Positions 31,034 through 43,080 of a stretch of 64,000 nucleotides of DNA are shown piece by piece (within the stretch, counting starts at the first letter, position 1; each line of letters begins with the position of its first letter). The DNA is from Varanus komodoensis (taxonomy: Eukaryota; Chordata; Lepidosauria; Squamata; Varanidae): positions 3,006,325 through 3,070,324 of the forward strand of contig NW_025336429.1 in the NCBI RefSeq assembly GCF_004798865.1, written 5' to 3'. A program made the translations under genes and the position numbers. The notes under the pieces are model-generated. The model worked only from the letters and a program-made list of their open reading frames with translations, made no database searches and had not been told where the DNA came from.

Positions 31034-32861
31034 AGGGGGTGGCGGTGGGGACAGATTGCCATATACCCTTCTGTTAAGATGCTTTTGATTGTTTTAATTG
31101 GATGAATTAGATAGGAATTTTAGATGAATGAATTTTTGATGAGTTTTTTTTTTGTTTTTCCAAGTCTTGTGCACCTTCGAGACTGATATATTTATTATGG
31201 CAGGAGCTCAAAGAATTATGAACCTTGCAAGTCTGTAAAGTAAACAGAGGAACCATCGCAAGGCAGTGCTGGTGGCAACATCCTGTGACTGCCGCACTAA
31301 CGAGCGCCTGTTGTAGAAGGAAAACCATTGTGTTGATTCAGGCCACAGCAGATGAAAGTGAATTTCCAATCAATTGCAATGCTGGGGTTTTATGCTGGAG
31401 TCTCCCTTTGAAGCTTTTGTATTCCAAAATGTCCATTTGGAAGTCAGCAACAGTATTATTCTCGGAGGCTGAAATGTTCTTCCCCTTGAAATGTTGTAGG
31501 AAATAGTTTCCAAAGGACCCTTATGAGCAGAAAGAATGGGTGGCCATCCAAATCTGCTTCAGGGCCTAAATTTGCTGCTCAGATCGGTAACGAATAGGAA
31601 GCTCTTCTTCCAGGGGACAAAATGAGTCAATGGCTCAACACACGATCTCTAGGTGCTGTAAGGAAAAATTGCCATATTGCCAATGGTCCCCATACGACTT
31701 CAGGAATATGGCCTCCATCAACCAGGCCAGACCAACCTGCAAAGAGGAAAGGAGTTCTTCTTGCCAAGCTTTAACTTTTTGATTCCAAAAGCTCTGTCAT
31801 GTTTATTATTCTAATCAGTTAATTTAAACCAGTGAATCAGTTCTAAAGCTATTTTAGGGCACATCATCATCTGGGAAGCCATAGGATTTTTTACAGCCCC
31901 AGCTCCAAATTCCAGTAACCTTATTGCTAGGATCCAAAGGACAAGATTCTGCCTCATCTCGGCTGGTGCAGAAGGACCAAGATGGCTGCCTTCCTGAGAA
32001 TGCAACTGGGTTTGGAGAGGTGGATGAGGGACGTGAGTGACAAAGAAGGGAAGGGATTGGAACTGAGGATTTATGCCAAGTCCTGTCGGTATCCACCCTC
32101 CTTTCTCCCCAGCAATACATCTGGCCATCTAGAAAAAAAGACGTGAAGTGCAGGAGTGGCAAAAATCGACATCACGGCATTTCTTACTGGGTGTAGGATG
32201 CTTGTAGGCTTAGGTACCTCGGGGGGGGGGGGTGTGGAGGGAGGGAGGATCTTAATCAGTTTTTAAACATCTAGGAACCTCCTACAAGAGGAAGGGACAT
32301 ACTATGAGAGAGAGGGGGCTCCCACATCTGACTTTGTGGGGGGGGGGCTCTCCCCAGCTCCCCCTACACAGATACTCTTGACTCCCTGTAGCATTTGCAG
32401 GAGCTGCTGTGGGAAGTCTATTCCCTCCAGCACCGTTGATCCACGTGCAACTGGATCCCAGTCCCTTACAGATAAAAGCAGCCATTTTAGGGTGTATTTT
32501 AAATGGAAGACATATTTTTTCAAAGGAAAAGCACAGACAGAGAATGAGCTCCTCAAAGAAGACCCCTCTCCTCTCTGTTGTGACCTCATTGTCCTATGGC
32601 ATTTTTCCTTTTTGTTGTTGCCTGTATTTCTGACATTATTTCAAAATAAAATGTTGTGTCCCTAAGAAAAGGACATCTTCCAAAAAGAAAGCTAAGTATG
32701 TGTTTGGCCTTTGTCTTGTATATGCATTCCTGAGAGCAGGCTCCCTTGAACGCAAGACAATTTAACCTGAGGAGGGATATAAAGGAATGCACCAAATTTT
32801 TTCTACAATCTGGTGATAGCGTTACTTTTTGGGGGCCTGGAAAATTATTTTAGTGGTATTG
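31034..32861. other. 3' flank and intergenic DNA
   Basis: A T-run near 31147 precedes 'gcaccttcgagactgatatatttatt', which looks like a reverse retroposon end of unknown family. G-runs lie at 32221-32232 and 32338-32347. No supported exon. Confidence 0.35.
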
Positions 32862-33800
32862 ATATTTGATCTGAGTCTAATTTCATGCAGGCCTGGCTTA
32901 ATGCAAGTTTGGCCTAACTTTAGCAAGCCGCGGCCTAATTTCCTGCAGGCCTCAACCTAATTTCGTACAAGCCTCTGTGTGGAGACTTTGAACTGATTTC
33001 AGGCAAGCGTCAGCCTGATTTCATGCAGGTCTTCCACTTGGGAACAAGAAGCCAGATGCACTGCTTGCAGGATGGACTCAACACTCGGCTCAACGATACT
33101 GCAAAGGAGAAGGATCTTGGGATTGTTGTGGAGCACAAACTGAATATGAGCCAACAGGGTGATGCAGCTGCTAAAAGGGCAAATGCAATTCTGGACTGCA
33201 TTAACAGAAACATCTCTTCCGAAACATGTGAAACACTAGTTCCTGTCGACTCAGCCCTAGTCCGACCTCGCATGGAGTACTGTGACCAGTTCCGCGCACC
33301 TAAGTTCAAAAAAAGAGGCAGAAAAACTAGGAAGGTTTCAGAGGAAGGCAACAAGGATGATTGGACTGGAGGCAAAGCTCTCTGAGGAAAGACATTCAGC
33401 CTCGAGAAGAGCAGACTCCGGGGGAGATATGATAGCACTCTGCAAGTACACGAAAGAAGGTCACAGAGAGGATGGCAAGGATCTCTTCTCAGTCATCCCT
33501 GAGTTCAGGACATGGAATAACGGATTTAAGTGAAAAGAAACCATCAACTAGACAGCAGGAGGAAATTCCTCACTGTGAGGGCAGTACGATGGTGGAACCT
33601 GGAGACATTCGGAAGGGTTCTGGACAGTCATCTGAGTGGGATGCTGTGACTTGGTGTCCTGCAATAGCAGGGGTTGGACTCTGGACCCTTCCAACTCTTT
33701 ATTCTGTGATTCTGTGAGGTTTTGACCCAATTCGTTTAGGCCTGATGTTATGCAAGCTTTGGCCTAATTTCACACAGACCCTTGGCAAGCCCTTGGCAAA
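32862..33800. repeat. Degenerate minisatellite split by a CR1
   Basis: Units such as 'ggcctaatttcctgcaggcc', 'aacctaatttcgtacaagcc' and 'cagcctgatttcatgcaggtc' recur at loose 25-30 bp spacing from 32862 to about 33020, and again from 33718 to about 33800 ('ggcctgatgttatgcaagc', 'ggcctaatttcacacagacc'). The intervening CR1 clearly interrupted the array. Confidence 0.65.
33020..33716 (+). mobile_element. CR1 LINE 3' part
   Basis: Translation shows CR1 ORF2 C-terminal wording: FHLGTRSQMHCL, then DLGIVVEHKLNMSQQ, AKRANAILDCINRN and ALVRPRMEYCDQF. The 3' end 'cttccaactctttattctgtgattctgtgag' carries the typical 8-base CR1 tail. Frame breaks occur after about 100 codons. Confidence 0.9.
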
Positions 33801-34285
33801 CCTGCTCTTGGCAACGACTGTCCAACTGATGCGACGTAGCCCAGGCACGCTGCTTTGAGTCCCTCGTGGGAGAGATTCCCCAGTTGGAGGAGGAACCCTT
33901 GCTCACTAAATGCCAAATAAGCGCCGTGTGCACCATGCACACATCGGCGGTGCGTTTGTGTGGGGCGCTTCAATACAGATCTTCTCCCCATGTGCACCTT
34001 TGCTCAATGCCTGCACCAGGAATCTTCCACTTGCGGGCTTTCCTTTGCAACGGGAGCTGGTGCCTGCACTTGGCCTCCTCTGGCAGCTGCCAAGGACTCA
34101 GTAGGATCCCCTGCAGGGACCAGGGCACTGTGGGAAATTTAGAATGGCAGGCAAGCTTACAAGTCCACATCACCCCCCTCCCCCGGATTCCAAACCATGT
34201 GTCTGGAATTCAAGCTGAAAAAGTGGGAGTTTGGTCAGGGGAAATCTGTGTGTTGTTCAGGATCCAGAGCAGCTTCTGGATTTGG
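33801..34285. other. Nothing recognised
   Basis: No supported exon or repeat. Confidence 0.3.
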
Positions 34286-34510
34286 GAGTCCATGAGATAC
34301 AGTGATCAAGTGTGGTACTGAGGAGACATGGGTTCAAGTTTCCTCCTGGCTGTGAAGATCAATGTGGGTTTTGGTCCAGATACTTGACTCTCACCCTCAC
34401 CTACCTCACAGGGTTGTTGTGAGGATAAAATGGAGAGCAGGCAGCTCAAGGTCAACTCAGGCGCCTTATGGAAGCCGATGGGATATAAATGCAGCCCATA
34501 AATAATAAGA
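34286..34510 (+). mobile_element. Sauria-type tRNA SINE
   Basis: 'cacctacctcacagggttgttgtgaggataaaatggagagc' and the 3' end 'tgggatataaatgcagccc'. The head is diverged. Confidence 0.8.
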
Positions 34511-35204
34511 ATTATATTCTGCAATTCTGTCTATACCCTTGGAAGAAACAATGTGGAGGGACAATCAAAGGAACGATCTGGAGGAACAATCAAAACTGGG
34601 GGGCAGTTTCTTTTAAAAAATAAAAATAAAGCTCACTTGTCAGATTCACCCTCTTGTGGTGCATTCCATAACTGTATTTGGTAAATTTGCAGGTATACCT
34701 ATGCAGTCTTTGATGTGTGGAGGTTTTTTTTTTTTGAACCGGCGTGTTCTCCCAGAGTCCAGTCAAAGTCAAGGATTGATGGAACTCCACAATGATCGCT
34801 TGATGAACAGACTGAATAGACAGGTCCACTGACCAGTTTTCCACTTGGTGGGCCAATGTACCATATTTCTATTTAAACCAGAATATCTATTTCTGCATTT
34901 CTATCAGCATATGCAAATCCTATGCACATCCGTGCCCTTTTTTTTTTTTTTTGGTGGCGCATGTTCTAAGATTTTTACCAATTCACAACTGTCCAGCTTA
35001 ATTTTGAAGCACAGCCAGACCTGACAGCTGGTTGGCTGGTTTTAAGCACCTTTAAAATTTAAATTCAGTGCCAATCACAAAAATAAGTTCTGTTCCTGTT
35101 TCATTCTGCCCCTCCAAGAGTCAGCATTATGTACTGGAGAATGAACAGAGGGTTTTCCAGATGGGAAACATGCACATTATTGCCTAGGAAACTAAACTTT
35201 ATTT
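34511..35204. other. Nothing recognised
   Basis: T-runs occur at 34724-34735 and 34939-34952. No exon. Confidence 0.3.
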
Positions 35205-35400
35205 ATTTATTAGATTTCTTTTTGAAGAACTCAGAGCAGCTTACAATCTTTCTTTTCCTGCTGCTCTCAATCTTATCCCCACAACAACCCTGCTATGAGG
35301 TGTGAGGTAGGCTGGTTATCCAGTGGGCTCCATGGCCAAGCAAAGACTAGAACCCAGATCGCCCAAGTCCCAGACCTGTGCTGTTAACCAGCTTTCCCCT
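35205..35400 (-). mobile_element. Sauria-type tRNA SINE, reverse
   Basis: 'ctcaatcttatccccacaacaaccctg' and 'agactagaacccagatcgcc' are the reverse core and B box. Confidence 0.85.
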
Positions 35401-37574
35401 AAAACTACACCTCCTTCCCTCTTGAGTTTTCCTCCTGGGAAACTGCTTCTGGCCACTCCCTACCTTAGAGCAAGTCTTTCACAGACCCCTTCAATGCCGG
35501 CCTTTCTGGTTACCAGCTTTTGCCTTGGTGGAAGGAAGGAAAAGGACACAAAGCTGACAAGGAAATGTTTTATTTGCAGTATTAACAATGGTGTGTTTGG
35601 CTAGTGTTATAACATTTTTTCTCATCGAGTGTTGGCCAGATGGCATTTCCTGGAGCAACCTACCATGTCCTCCGGACTTTGGATCCTGCCAATGTACACA
35701 TCCAAAGAACAAGAAATGCCAAGCAACAAAGGAAGCCTTTTGGCTTCAGGCATGGGAAAGGGGGGGCTCTCTGCATGCTGTGGGACTACAACTTTCATCA
35801 TCCCTGACCTTTGTTATGCTGACTGGAGCTGATGGGAGCTGGAAGGCCAAGAAGCACTGGAGAGCACGGGGAAGTCAGTTCCCTGCTCCAAGCAGACTCC
35901 AATTGAAGATCAAAACAGATGCAATTAGCCAGCAATTAACCCCTGCTGGAATGGGTGTCACTCGTCAGGGTTTGGAAGTTATTTGTTGTTTTGAAATTGA
36001 AACATCTCAAATAAGTTGTAATATGCAAAATAAAGAATCACTTCCATTATTTGAAGTATGTGAAATCAATGAAAATCACAAATGGTGGCCAAATGCCCTC
36101 CTGGAGTTTTTTAAGTCCAAAAATTAATTCGTGATTTCAAGGAGACAGTACAGCAACTCATTCCACCCTCATGCCTGGGCCATGTCTATCGAGCCATTTT
36201 TGGTCTTCCCTCCTCCCTGCTGAGAGTTTTCAGTCTCTTGCCATCTGTCACTTTCTAGTCCCAAAGAGCTTAAGATGCTTCGAATCTCCCAAGAGAAGCT
36301 TGTTAATGAATTTTATTTTCTAATAATCTTGGCCATAACATAAATGTGCAGGCAAGAGCTGGGAAAACTGCTCAGGTACCTACTGGCCATTCTTCACTGG
36401 CTTAAGAGAGCTGCCAGCCATTGCTGAGGGGAGTCTGAACTAGTTCTGGGTTGCAAGGCAGCTGGATGGGCAACATCTCAATCAGCCTGAAAGAAGTATT
36501 ATGGGGTGGGGCTGCCCAGGACCAGCTGCCTGGGATGGAAACATCCAAGATGTACAACAAGGATCCTTTAAGATCCTTTCCCAGTCAGTTCTCTGCAAAA
36601 CAGGACAGCAGGTGTGATTATAGGAAACACCCCAAAAACCTACAGCAGACTAAGGCATCTTTCTAAGGGCAGAACTTCAGTACAGACCGTAATGCATGTA
36701 TAAAGCAATATTAGTGCCATTATGATAACCTCCCAGACCAGAGTGGGCTTTCAGGCCATGTTGAGGAGGCTTGAATTCAGGAAGGAGGACTAAGTAACCT
36801 CGGCCAGCCAGTGTGAGAGAAGAAAGAAGGTGGGAAATCTTGCAGAGAGAATGTCAGACATTTTCCCCTTAAAGAGATTATGCAAAACAACCCTGCAAGG
36901 TGGACCACACTGCCCTGAGACATCTAGTAAATTACCTCTTCCATAGCACTTTGCAAACTCAGACAAAGAACTCGCCTCTTACACAGAGAAACAATAGTTA
37001 AGGCCAGCAAGAAGCAACTCCACCCCTCCTACCTTTCCTGCCCCCACGTAAGACTGCTGTTTAGAAAATATCCTGCAGGACAGGTAATGGACCCCCCCCC
37101 CATTCTTTCTCTAGGCAAGAATTTTTTATTTCTTTAGAAATATAGAGACAGATTGGGATGCCACAGGAATTTCTGCTGTCTCAACAACATCAGGTTAAAA
37201 TCTTGTGTCTCCTCTACACTTTCTAAATAAAATTCCCTTTCCTTTCTAAGTTTTGTGTGTGCTTTGTAAATGCAAAACTAGGACTTATTTTCTCGGGCTA
37301 AACATACTAAAACACCAGCAAAAGACACCCCGCCACCTTGGGTTTGCTGACATCCATGCCTGAGAGCAAAATAAGTTTTCGGATGAAGCTTGAAACTGAC
37401 AGCCCTAATCCAGCCCACCTGTGGTTCCAATCTTGCTCTCTGGGTTTCCCTTTAAACTAAAATATATAGGTATTTTTGGCTACACCTCTTTTAAAGTCAG
37501 CCACACCCACCACCAGCAAGCAGCCGCCAAGCATGTCTCCAAAGTGGAATACGACCCTCAGGTGGAAAGAGGTT
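35401..37574. other. Intergenic, 3' of the four-finger gene
   Basis: Mostly unclassified. An ACTACAACTTTCATCATCCC motif (the dispersed 'actacaactcccatcatccc' type) lies at 35785-35804, and a C-run at 37091-37099. No supported exon. Confidence 0.35.
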
Positions 37575-37655
37575 CACCTCCCGCACATAGCTCCCCTCCC
37601 CTGTGTGGATTCTCTTATGTGCTCTCAGAACTTCCAGGCCTCCTCAATCCACTAG
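37575..37655 (-). pseudogene. Relic of a fifth zinc finger after the stop
   Basis: Directly beyond the stop, and still in the same frame, the minus strand reads (with two stops) a shortened finger ending LRAHKRIHTGEGSYV, that is, the helix end, second zinc-ligand His and linker of a C2H2 finger. The Cys pair is lost. The gene once had at least one more finger. Confidence 0.7.
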
Positions 37656-38239
37656 TCACAGTTTTTCTCCAGCATGGATTCTCTGATGTCTGGAAAGATG
37701 TGAACTTTGGATGAAGCTCTTCCCGCAGCTGGAACACCGATAGGGCTTGTCCCCCGTGTGCGTTCTCCTGTGCTTCAGGAACGTTGACTTGTCATTGAAA
37801 CTCTTCCCACAGTCGGGACATTCGTAGGGCTTCTCCCCCGTGTGGATCCGGTGGTGCTGGCAGAGATGAGCATTCCTGCGGAAACTTTTCCCGCAGAGGG
37901 AACACTTGTAAGGTTTCTCACCGGTATGCAGCCGCCGGTGAGCCACAAGCCTTGAGTTCCACCTGAAGCTCTTCCCACAGTCAGCACAAATATTTTCCCC
38001 CTTTCCTGTGTGCAGTACAGACATTTCATGGGGTTTGCTTTGTACTGCCCCTCTCGGACAGCCTTCCCAAGTGTCAGCCTGCACCCTTGCCAGTGCGGGT
38101 TCGTTTGTTGATCTGTCTCCCACCTCCCAGCATGGGGAGAAATTCTGTTCTGCTTCTCCCAGTGTAATCCGATGAACTTCTCTCTCGGAAATTTCCCATC
38201 CAGGTGGGGGCCCTTTGTTCTCATTCGTCTCCCTGCAGA
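37656..38239 (-). CDS. C2H2 finger exon (four fingers) of a SCAN-ZNF gene
   Basis: On the minus strand the acceptor 'ctttattcccacag' precedes the exon; phase 1 in (G|TC = Val), reading [19 protein letters not shown]. After a spacer of about 80 residues come four fingers: [32 protein letters not shown], with TGEKP/TGDKP linkers. Probable contact residues (-1,2,3,6): W-S-R-A, R-A-H-Q, D-S-T-K, Q-S-H-R. It stops early, at AGEKL in the linker after finger four, followed by a finger relic. Joined to 39926-40058 and 42274-43080 it gives 1524 bases (507 aa plus stop). Confidence 0.93.
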
Positions 38240-38284
38240 CTGTGGGAATAAAGCGAGAATCAGTGTGATGCAGGAGGGGTCCCT

Positions 38285-38440
38285 GGATTATTATTATTAC
38301 TACTATTATTAGAAAATTTCTATGCCGCCCCTTGCCAAAGCCTCAGGGCGGCTTACAACACAATAAAATACAATACAAAAATAACAATATAAAATTAAAA
38401 TTAATAATATAAAATAAATAAAAAATATAAGCGTGAGTTG
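38285..38440 (-). mobile_element. L2/CR1-like LINE tail with (ATT)n
   Basis: ATTATTATTATTACTACT, then 'tctatgccgccccttgcc...agggcggcttacaacac' and an A/T-rich run. It has the same layout as 846-1100. Confidence 0.75.
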
Positions 38441-38869
38441 TTTACAGAACCCAGAAATGAGGGGCACGCCACTCCCTCCTGCCTGTGCCTGGCAAATCAT
38501 GGATAACAAACCCACACAAGCCTGCCCAACAGCTACCCAACCAGGTGTTGGGGGCCCCTCTCCCAGCTCAAGGAATTCTGCTCTGGAGAAGCTCTTTGGG
38601 GGATGCATTCAAGTTACAAAGGATTAAAATAGGTGGGCCAAAAAGGTAAAGGGCTGGTACCCAAAATATTAACTCATTGCACCTTCAGGCTTTTACTTCC
38701 AGCAACTAGAGAGATCAGGAATACATAGGAAACCACAGGTGGGTCTAGAATTCACCCTCAGGTCTGAATTTTCTCCCTCCTGTCTAAACACTCGATTGTC
38801 AACACAACAGTTAAAAACGTCCTGCAGCATCACGGAAATCAAGTGCAGGGTAGCCTAGATGGGGTTCAA
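38441..38869. other. Intron, nothing recognised
   Basis: No exon or repeat could be supported. Confidence 0.35.
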
Positions 38870-39135
38870 CTCAGATTGATACCTGCTTCTCCACACTCTT
38901 GCTAGAAAAAGCCCATGACATGAGAACCCACAATCAATGGTGAATACGGGTTGAGCATTGGTTGTTGCTGAACTGTGAGCTGGTGCTGAAACATGGGGCA
39001 TCATGTTGATGGAATCCAGCTGCCTGAACAAACCATGGCCTGTTAACCACAAACAACCTATGAAAAGAACCCATGGTTTGTGGCTGGGTTGTCAACTATG
39101 GGTTGTTCACCATGGTGTACTGTCTCGGTTGGGTT
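38870..39135. repeat. Palindrome-rich repeat with AACCATGG motifs
   Basis: 'gaacaaaccatggcctgttaacc', 'aacccatggtttgtggctggg' and 'ctatgggttgttcaccatgg' are partly complementary to one another. Related to 13081-13370. It is probably a degraded non-autonomous DNA transposon. Confidence 0.5.
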
Positions 39136-39925
39136 CAGACCACATCCTGAACTGAATCTCTAGCTAGGGTCAGTTGCAAGGCATGTGTTTGCACAGTTTC
39201 GCTTGTGCAACTCTTGTGTAACACTGACTGCAGCCCTTTCAGAAAGGCCTGCTCTGGTGGCCAGACGCTTTCCAGGCTCGATTTGAACCTGGCTGTCTTG
39301 CTATGAACCTTTCCAAGGAGTAAGGTGGGCAGGAGAGGCCATTACCTGCAAAGGCCTCTTGGTCAGGGATGTATCAGGTAAGGTAAGGGCATCCTCCTGT
39401 GTTAAGTCCCGACTATAAAGCCATTCAGGAACCACACATGGCCCTCCATTTTCTGGGACTTTGGAAAGGTTATAAAGAGAGTCATTTTTCCCATCTGGCC
39501 TTTCAAAATGCGCAGTTCTACCATTTTTGTTGTTTTCATGCTTTATTGTTCTCAGTTCTGTATACCATTTCGATGGCTGCTTAGCACACCAAGCTAGGCC
39601 TGACCCATGGTGATCATTCTGCAGCGAGGAAGAAAATCCGTGTTTGCTTCTTCTGAATCTCTTACCCAGGCCATTTCACTGGGCCAGCTTTTCTCAAGCT
39701 GTCATCCTTGGATGCACTGGACTCCAACTCCCATCATCCGCAACCTGGAGACACGCACCACTAGGCTGGTCTCTCTCCCGCTCTCCCTCTCTCACACACA
39801 CACACGCACGCGCACAACACAAAACCTGGAGTCCACATTCTTTCTTCAAGGAGGCTGCAAACTAATATCATACAAGAGATGTCTGGAAAGGAAGGAAGGA
39901 TTCAGAGAAAAGCTCAGGGTCCTAC
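39136..39925. other. Intron of the four-finger SCAN-ZNF gene
   Basis: It contains an ACTCCAACTCCCATCATCC motif (39721-39739) and a (CA)n/(CG) microsatellite at about 39793-39818. No other structure was seen. Confidence 0.4.
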
Positions 39926-40058
39926 CCGGCAAACCGGCATCCTCAGCGCTCTCCATTTTGACCTCTCTCCAGGCCAGTCGGAGCTCCGTGGCTGCCTGGG
40001 TTGGCTCGCTGGTGGAGAAATCCGCCACTTGCTCCTCAGAGGGTCCTGTCGTCTGAAA
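39926..40058 (-). CDS. Linker exon of the four-finger SCAN-ZNF gene
   Basis: Minus-strand acceptor 'catctcccccgcag' and donor CCGG|GTAGGA bound 133 bases, phase 0 in and phase 1 out. It encodes FQTTGPSEEQVADFSTSEPT and ends WREVKMESAEDAGLP; VKME is a SUMO-type motif. No recognised domain. Equivalent in place and phase to 28637-28766. Confidence 0.75.
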
Positions 40059-40832
40059 CTGCGGGGGAGATGCATTCAGGGCAATGTAGTCACTGGGGCA
40101 TGGGAGCTGACAACCCCTGGAAGCCTGGGACCACAACTCCCATCAGCCCCGGCCTTGGCTGTGCATGCGGGAAGTTGTGGAGGGGACCCCTGACCTGAAC
40201 TATTGAATGCCAAACAGGGGGCATTTTAGGATCCGGTTTGTGACACCAGCCTTGTAAATGAGCCCTGAAGTTTACTCATCTACCAAAGAACTCCCCGCCC
40301 CAATTACCAGCTGTGACCACAGAGGGGGTAAACTGGGATCAACTGGTAGATCTCCAAATGAGTTGCAGTAGGTTGGAAAGGCTTTCTGGCTCCCGGATCC
40401 ATGACCCAAAGTCGGATTTCCCTTCAAATCGCTGGAATCAACAAAGTTTGGGGAGTCAGGGGCAGCTTCGTGTGGTCAACCCTTTCCCCACCTGCATTCC
40501 CCCCACCCTGTGTGGGACTACAATCCCCATCACCACCCAGCCAGCAGAAGTCACCTTCCAAAAACCGAGGGGCCTCCAGCTGTGTTAGGCTACAACTGCC
40601 ATCCTCCCTGGTAAGCATGCTGGCCAGGGCGAATGGGAATTGTAGTCCTACACATCTGCAGCACACCTACCACCAGCACACTCTGCAAGCCTTCCAAAGC
40701 CATTCTTTTGCTTTTGGCTCATGTGTGGGCAAAATTCGAGGGTCTAATGAAAAGCCCCACCCAGTGCTAAGCACCGAGTTGATTTATCACTTATTGAGTT
40801 ACAGAATTTTTATCCTGCTGCCAATCTAAGTA
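40059..40832. other. Intron; several ACTACAAYTCCC-type motifs
   Basis: Copies of the 'ctacaactcccatcatcc' motif lie near 40130, 40516 and 40590, and reversed at 40636-40652. They may be edges of one degraded dispersed repeat. Nothing else was recognised. Confidence 0.4.
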
Positions 40833-41431
40833 CAGTGGTACCTTGGCTCACGAACTTAATCCGTTCCAGGACTCTGGACATGATACAAATTGGTCGTGAG
40901 CCAAGTCAAATTTCCCCATAAGACCTTTTTATGTAAACGTCATTTTAATTGTTAACAATATTTGCTTATTTATCTGGCCAGGGTGACTTCTTTTATATTT
41001 TATATTTATTTTATATTGTTAATTTTAACTTTATATTGTTATTTTTGTATTTTATTGTATTTTATTGTGTTGTAAGCCGCCCCGAGGCTTCGGCAAGGGG
41101 CGGCATAGAAATGTTCTAATAAATAAATAAAATAAATAAGGTTAATCCGTTCTGCAACTATCTTTTACTCACAAAAATTTGAAGCAAAGCGACAAAGAAC
41201 AACAAAGATCGCAGCCATCTCTCCCCCCCCCAGCATGACCGCGATCGCACCCGTGTTCCCCGCACAAGCACGACCGCAATCACGGGTGCGCTTGGGGGGG
41301 GGGGGAGACGGGCATGATCGTGATCGTCACCCGATGCAGAGTTTGCGACCTGAGGCAAAATTTTTCAGAAATTTCTGTTCATGACCCAATTTGGTTGTGA
41401 ACTGAGGCGTTCGTGAGCAGAGGTACCACTG
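40833..41431. mobile_element. Tc1/mariner-like MITE, second copy, with nested LINE tail
   Basis: TA flanks both ends (40831-40832 and 41432-41433). Terminal repeats are 'cagtggtaccttggctcac' and a decayed 'gtgagcagaggtaccactg'. At 40924-41139 an L2/CR1-like 3' end ('gtaagccgccccgaggcttc' and TAAATAAATAAAATAAATAAG; the run is a simple tail) splits the sequence 'ttccccataag|gttaatccg', which is continuous in the copy at 24302. Confidence 0.9.
40924..41139 (+). mobile_element. L2/CR1-like LINE 3' end nested in the MITE
   Basis: 'gaccttttta' to a TAAATAAATAAAATAAATAAG tail. The bases around the join repeat 'ataag', consistent with a short target duplication. Confidence 0.8.
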
Positions 41432-42273
41432 TAGATTCCAAAGCGGTGAAGAATAAAAAGATAAAACCGTATGCATTGGAAACACAACAGCACTAGAACC
41501 TGCGGCTGCTTGGGAGGAAAGGCCTCTTGGAGAACTCTTTAGTGGGTGTCAAAGCAACATGGTGGTGGTTCTTGCCTGATCTATAAAGGCATGGAGAACC
41601 ACAGGGAAGGGGCCACCACGCTGAAGGCTCTTCCCCTGCTGGACCTCAGCCAGGCCAGCAGTCTGTGTGGGACCACCAGGAATATGCCTTCCAATGACTT
41701 CAATGAGGGGCAAGCTGGTGAGGGAGAAAAGCCTCTTTCGAATACCCTGGGACCAGGGTCCGCACATTCCTTCCCGCTCCGTGCCAGGGCCTGTGTGCTG
41801 AAAGGGGGCAGCTCTCAACCACAGCTGAGCTGCAGGAGTTTTGCACATGCTCCTGCTTCAGGACCACGCACAGAGTTCCTCATCGCAACAATCCTGCCCT
41901 GAGGTCACTCAAGCAGCCTGTGTTTTTCTGTAGAAGAGGAAAGCCCTGAGTTCCAACAGTCAGCATGGAAATGACAGGGCTAGTGGTTTTTTAGACTCGA
42001 TGAAATACAGATTAAAAGCAGAACCTGAATGCCAGATTAAAACATAAGATGAAAACAGATACAATTAAGAAATGAAAGAACAACAGACAGGGCTATAAAT
42101 CAGAAGAGACAGTTTTCCAAGGTTGCCTTGAGCATAAATTCACTACACTGCCTAGGCAAGCTGCCCTCTCTCCATCTTTCATCAGCACAATGTTAATGCT
42201 ACCAGCCTACCTTACAGGGATGTTGTACACAGAGTGAACTGAGAAGCACTTTAAACACTCGCACAAGTTGTAC
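41432..42273 (-). mobile_element. Probable LINE fragment and unclassified intron
   Basis: 'ggggccaccacgctgaaggctcttcccctgctgg' recalls the reversed LINE coding end, and 41980-42120 is A-rich as in the other reversed copies. It is weak evidence. Confidence 0.35.
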
Positions 42274-43080
42274 CTGCTGTTTCTGCTTCTCGTTCGCTTG
42301 TTGCTGCTGTAGGAAACTTTCAGCCAAGGCTACCGCGTGGGAACACGTCTCTGGTCCATTCCCCCGAACCCAGCTCTGCATTTCCTGTGGCAAAATGCTC
42401 AGGAACTGCTCCAGGATCAGTGTTTCCAGGATCTGCTCCTTGGAGTGCCGCTCGACTTTCAGCCACTGAGAGCAAAGCTCCTGCAAGCGACTGTACACAC
42501 CTCGGGGCCCCTCGGCTTCCTGGTAACAGAAGTGCCGGAAGTGTTGCCGCTGCTTCTCCCGGCTCATGGCATCCCCTCGCAAGATGGCTGCCTTCACTTT
42601 CCCATAATCCTGTCTGTCTTGGGCAGCCAGGCCACTGAAGGCCTGCTCTGCTTCTCCTCTGAGGGCTGGCCGCAGTCGGGCCGCCCACTCCTCCTTGGGC
42701 CACCGGCAGGCCTCTGCCACTTGCTCAAAAGAGGCCAGGAAGGCCTTGACGTCGTCCCACGGCATGGGCTCCTCCAGCAACTCTGGGACCCTCAGTTCTG
42801 AGTGAGGGGACCCCGCCGTCTTCAGGAGCTCCTGCCACTGGGCTTCCCAGCACTGGGACAGCTGCTCTTCAGGTTCTTGTTTCACCTGCTGCGGCCCTTC
42901 CCATCTTGGGAATCTCACCGTGCAGCCACTGTCCAGACGGCAACCCTCCTTCCTTGGCTCCAGTCCCACTCCAGTTTGGCAGCCCATCTTGAGCTCTTCC
43001 CCAGTTCCCATTCCCAGTTCTCTGCTTGCCCCAAAGTCAGCCTGGCCACACAGCCGCTTTCCCTGCTGGTCGAGGGCCAT
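42274..43080 (-). CDS. SCAN-domain exon of the four-finger SCAN-ZNF gene
   Basis: The ATG at 43080 was chosen as the first in frame (gggagaATGG), starting [20 protein letters not shown]; longer readings begin with non-ATG codons. The N-terminus is about 65 residues longer in unique sequence than a minimal SCAN protein and carries the SUMO-type VKQE at 66-69. Residues about 107-170 ([20 protein letters not shown] onward) are the capsid-N-half-like block; 171-258 are SCAN ([40 protein letters not shown]). The end is CAG|GTACAA, phase 0; the donor is weaker than usual. The product would dimerise with other SCAN proteins, including its close relative from 26757. Confidence 0.92.
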
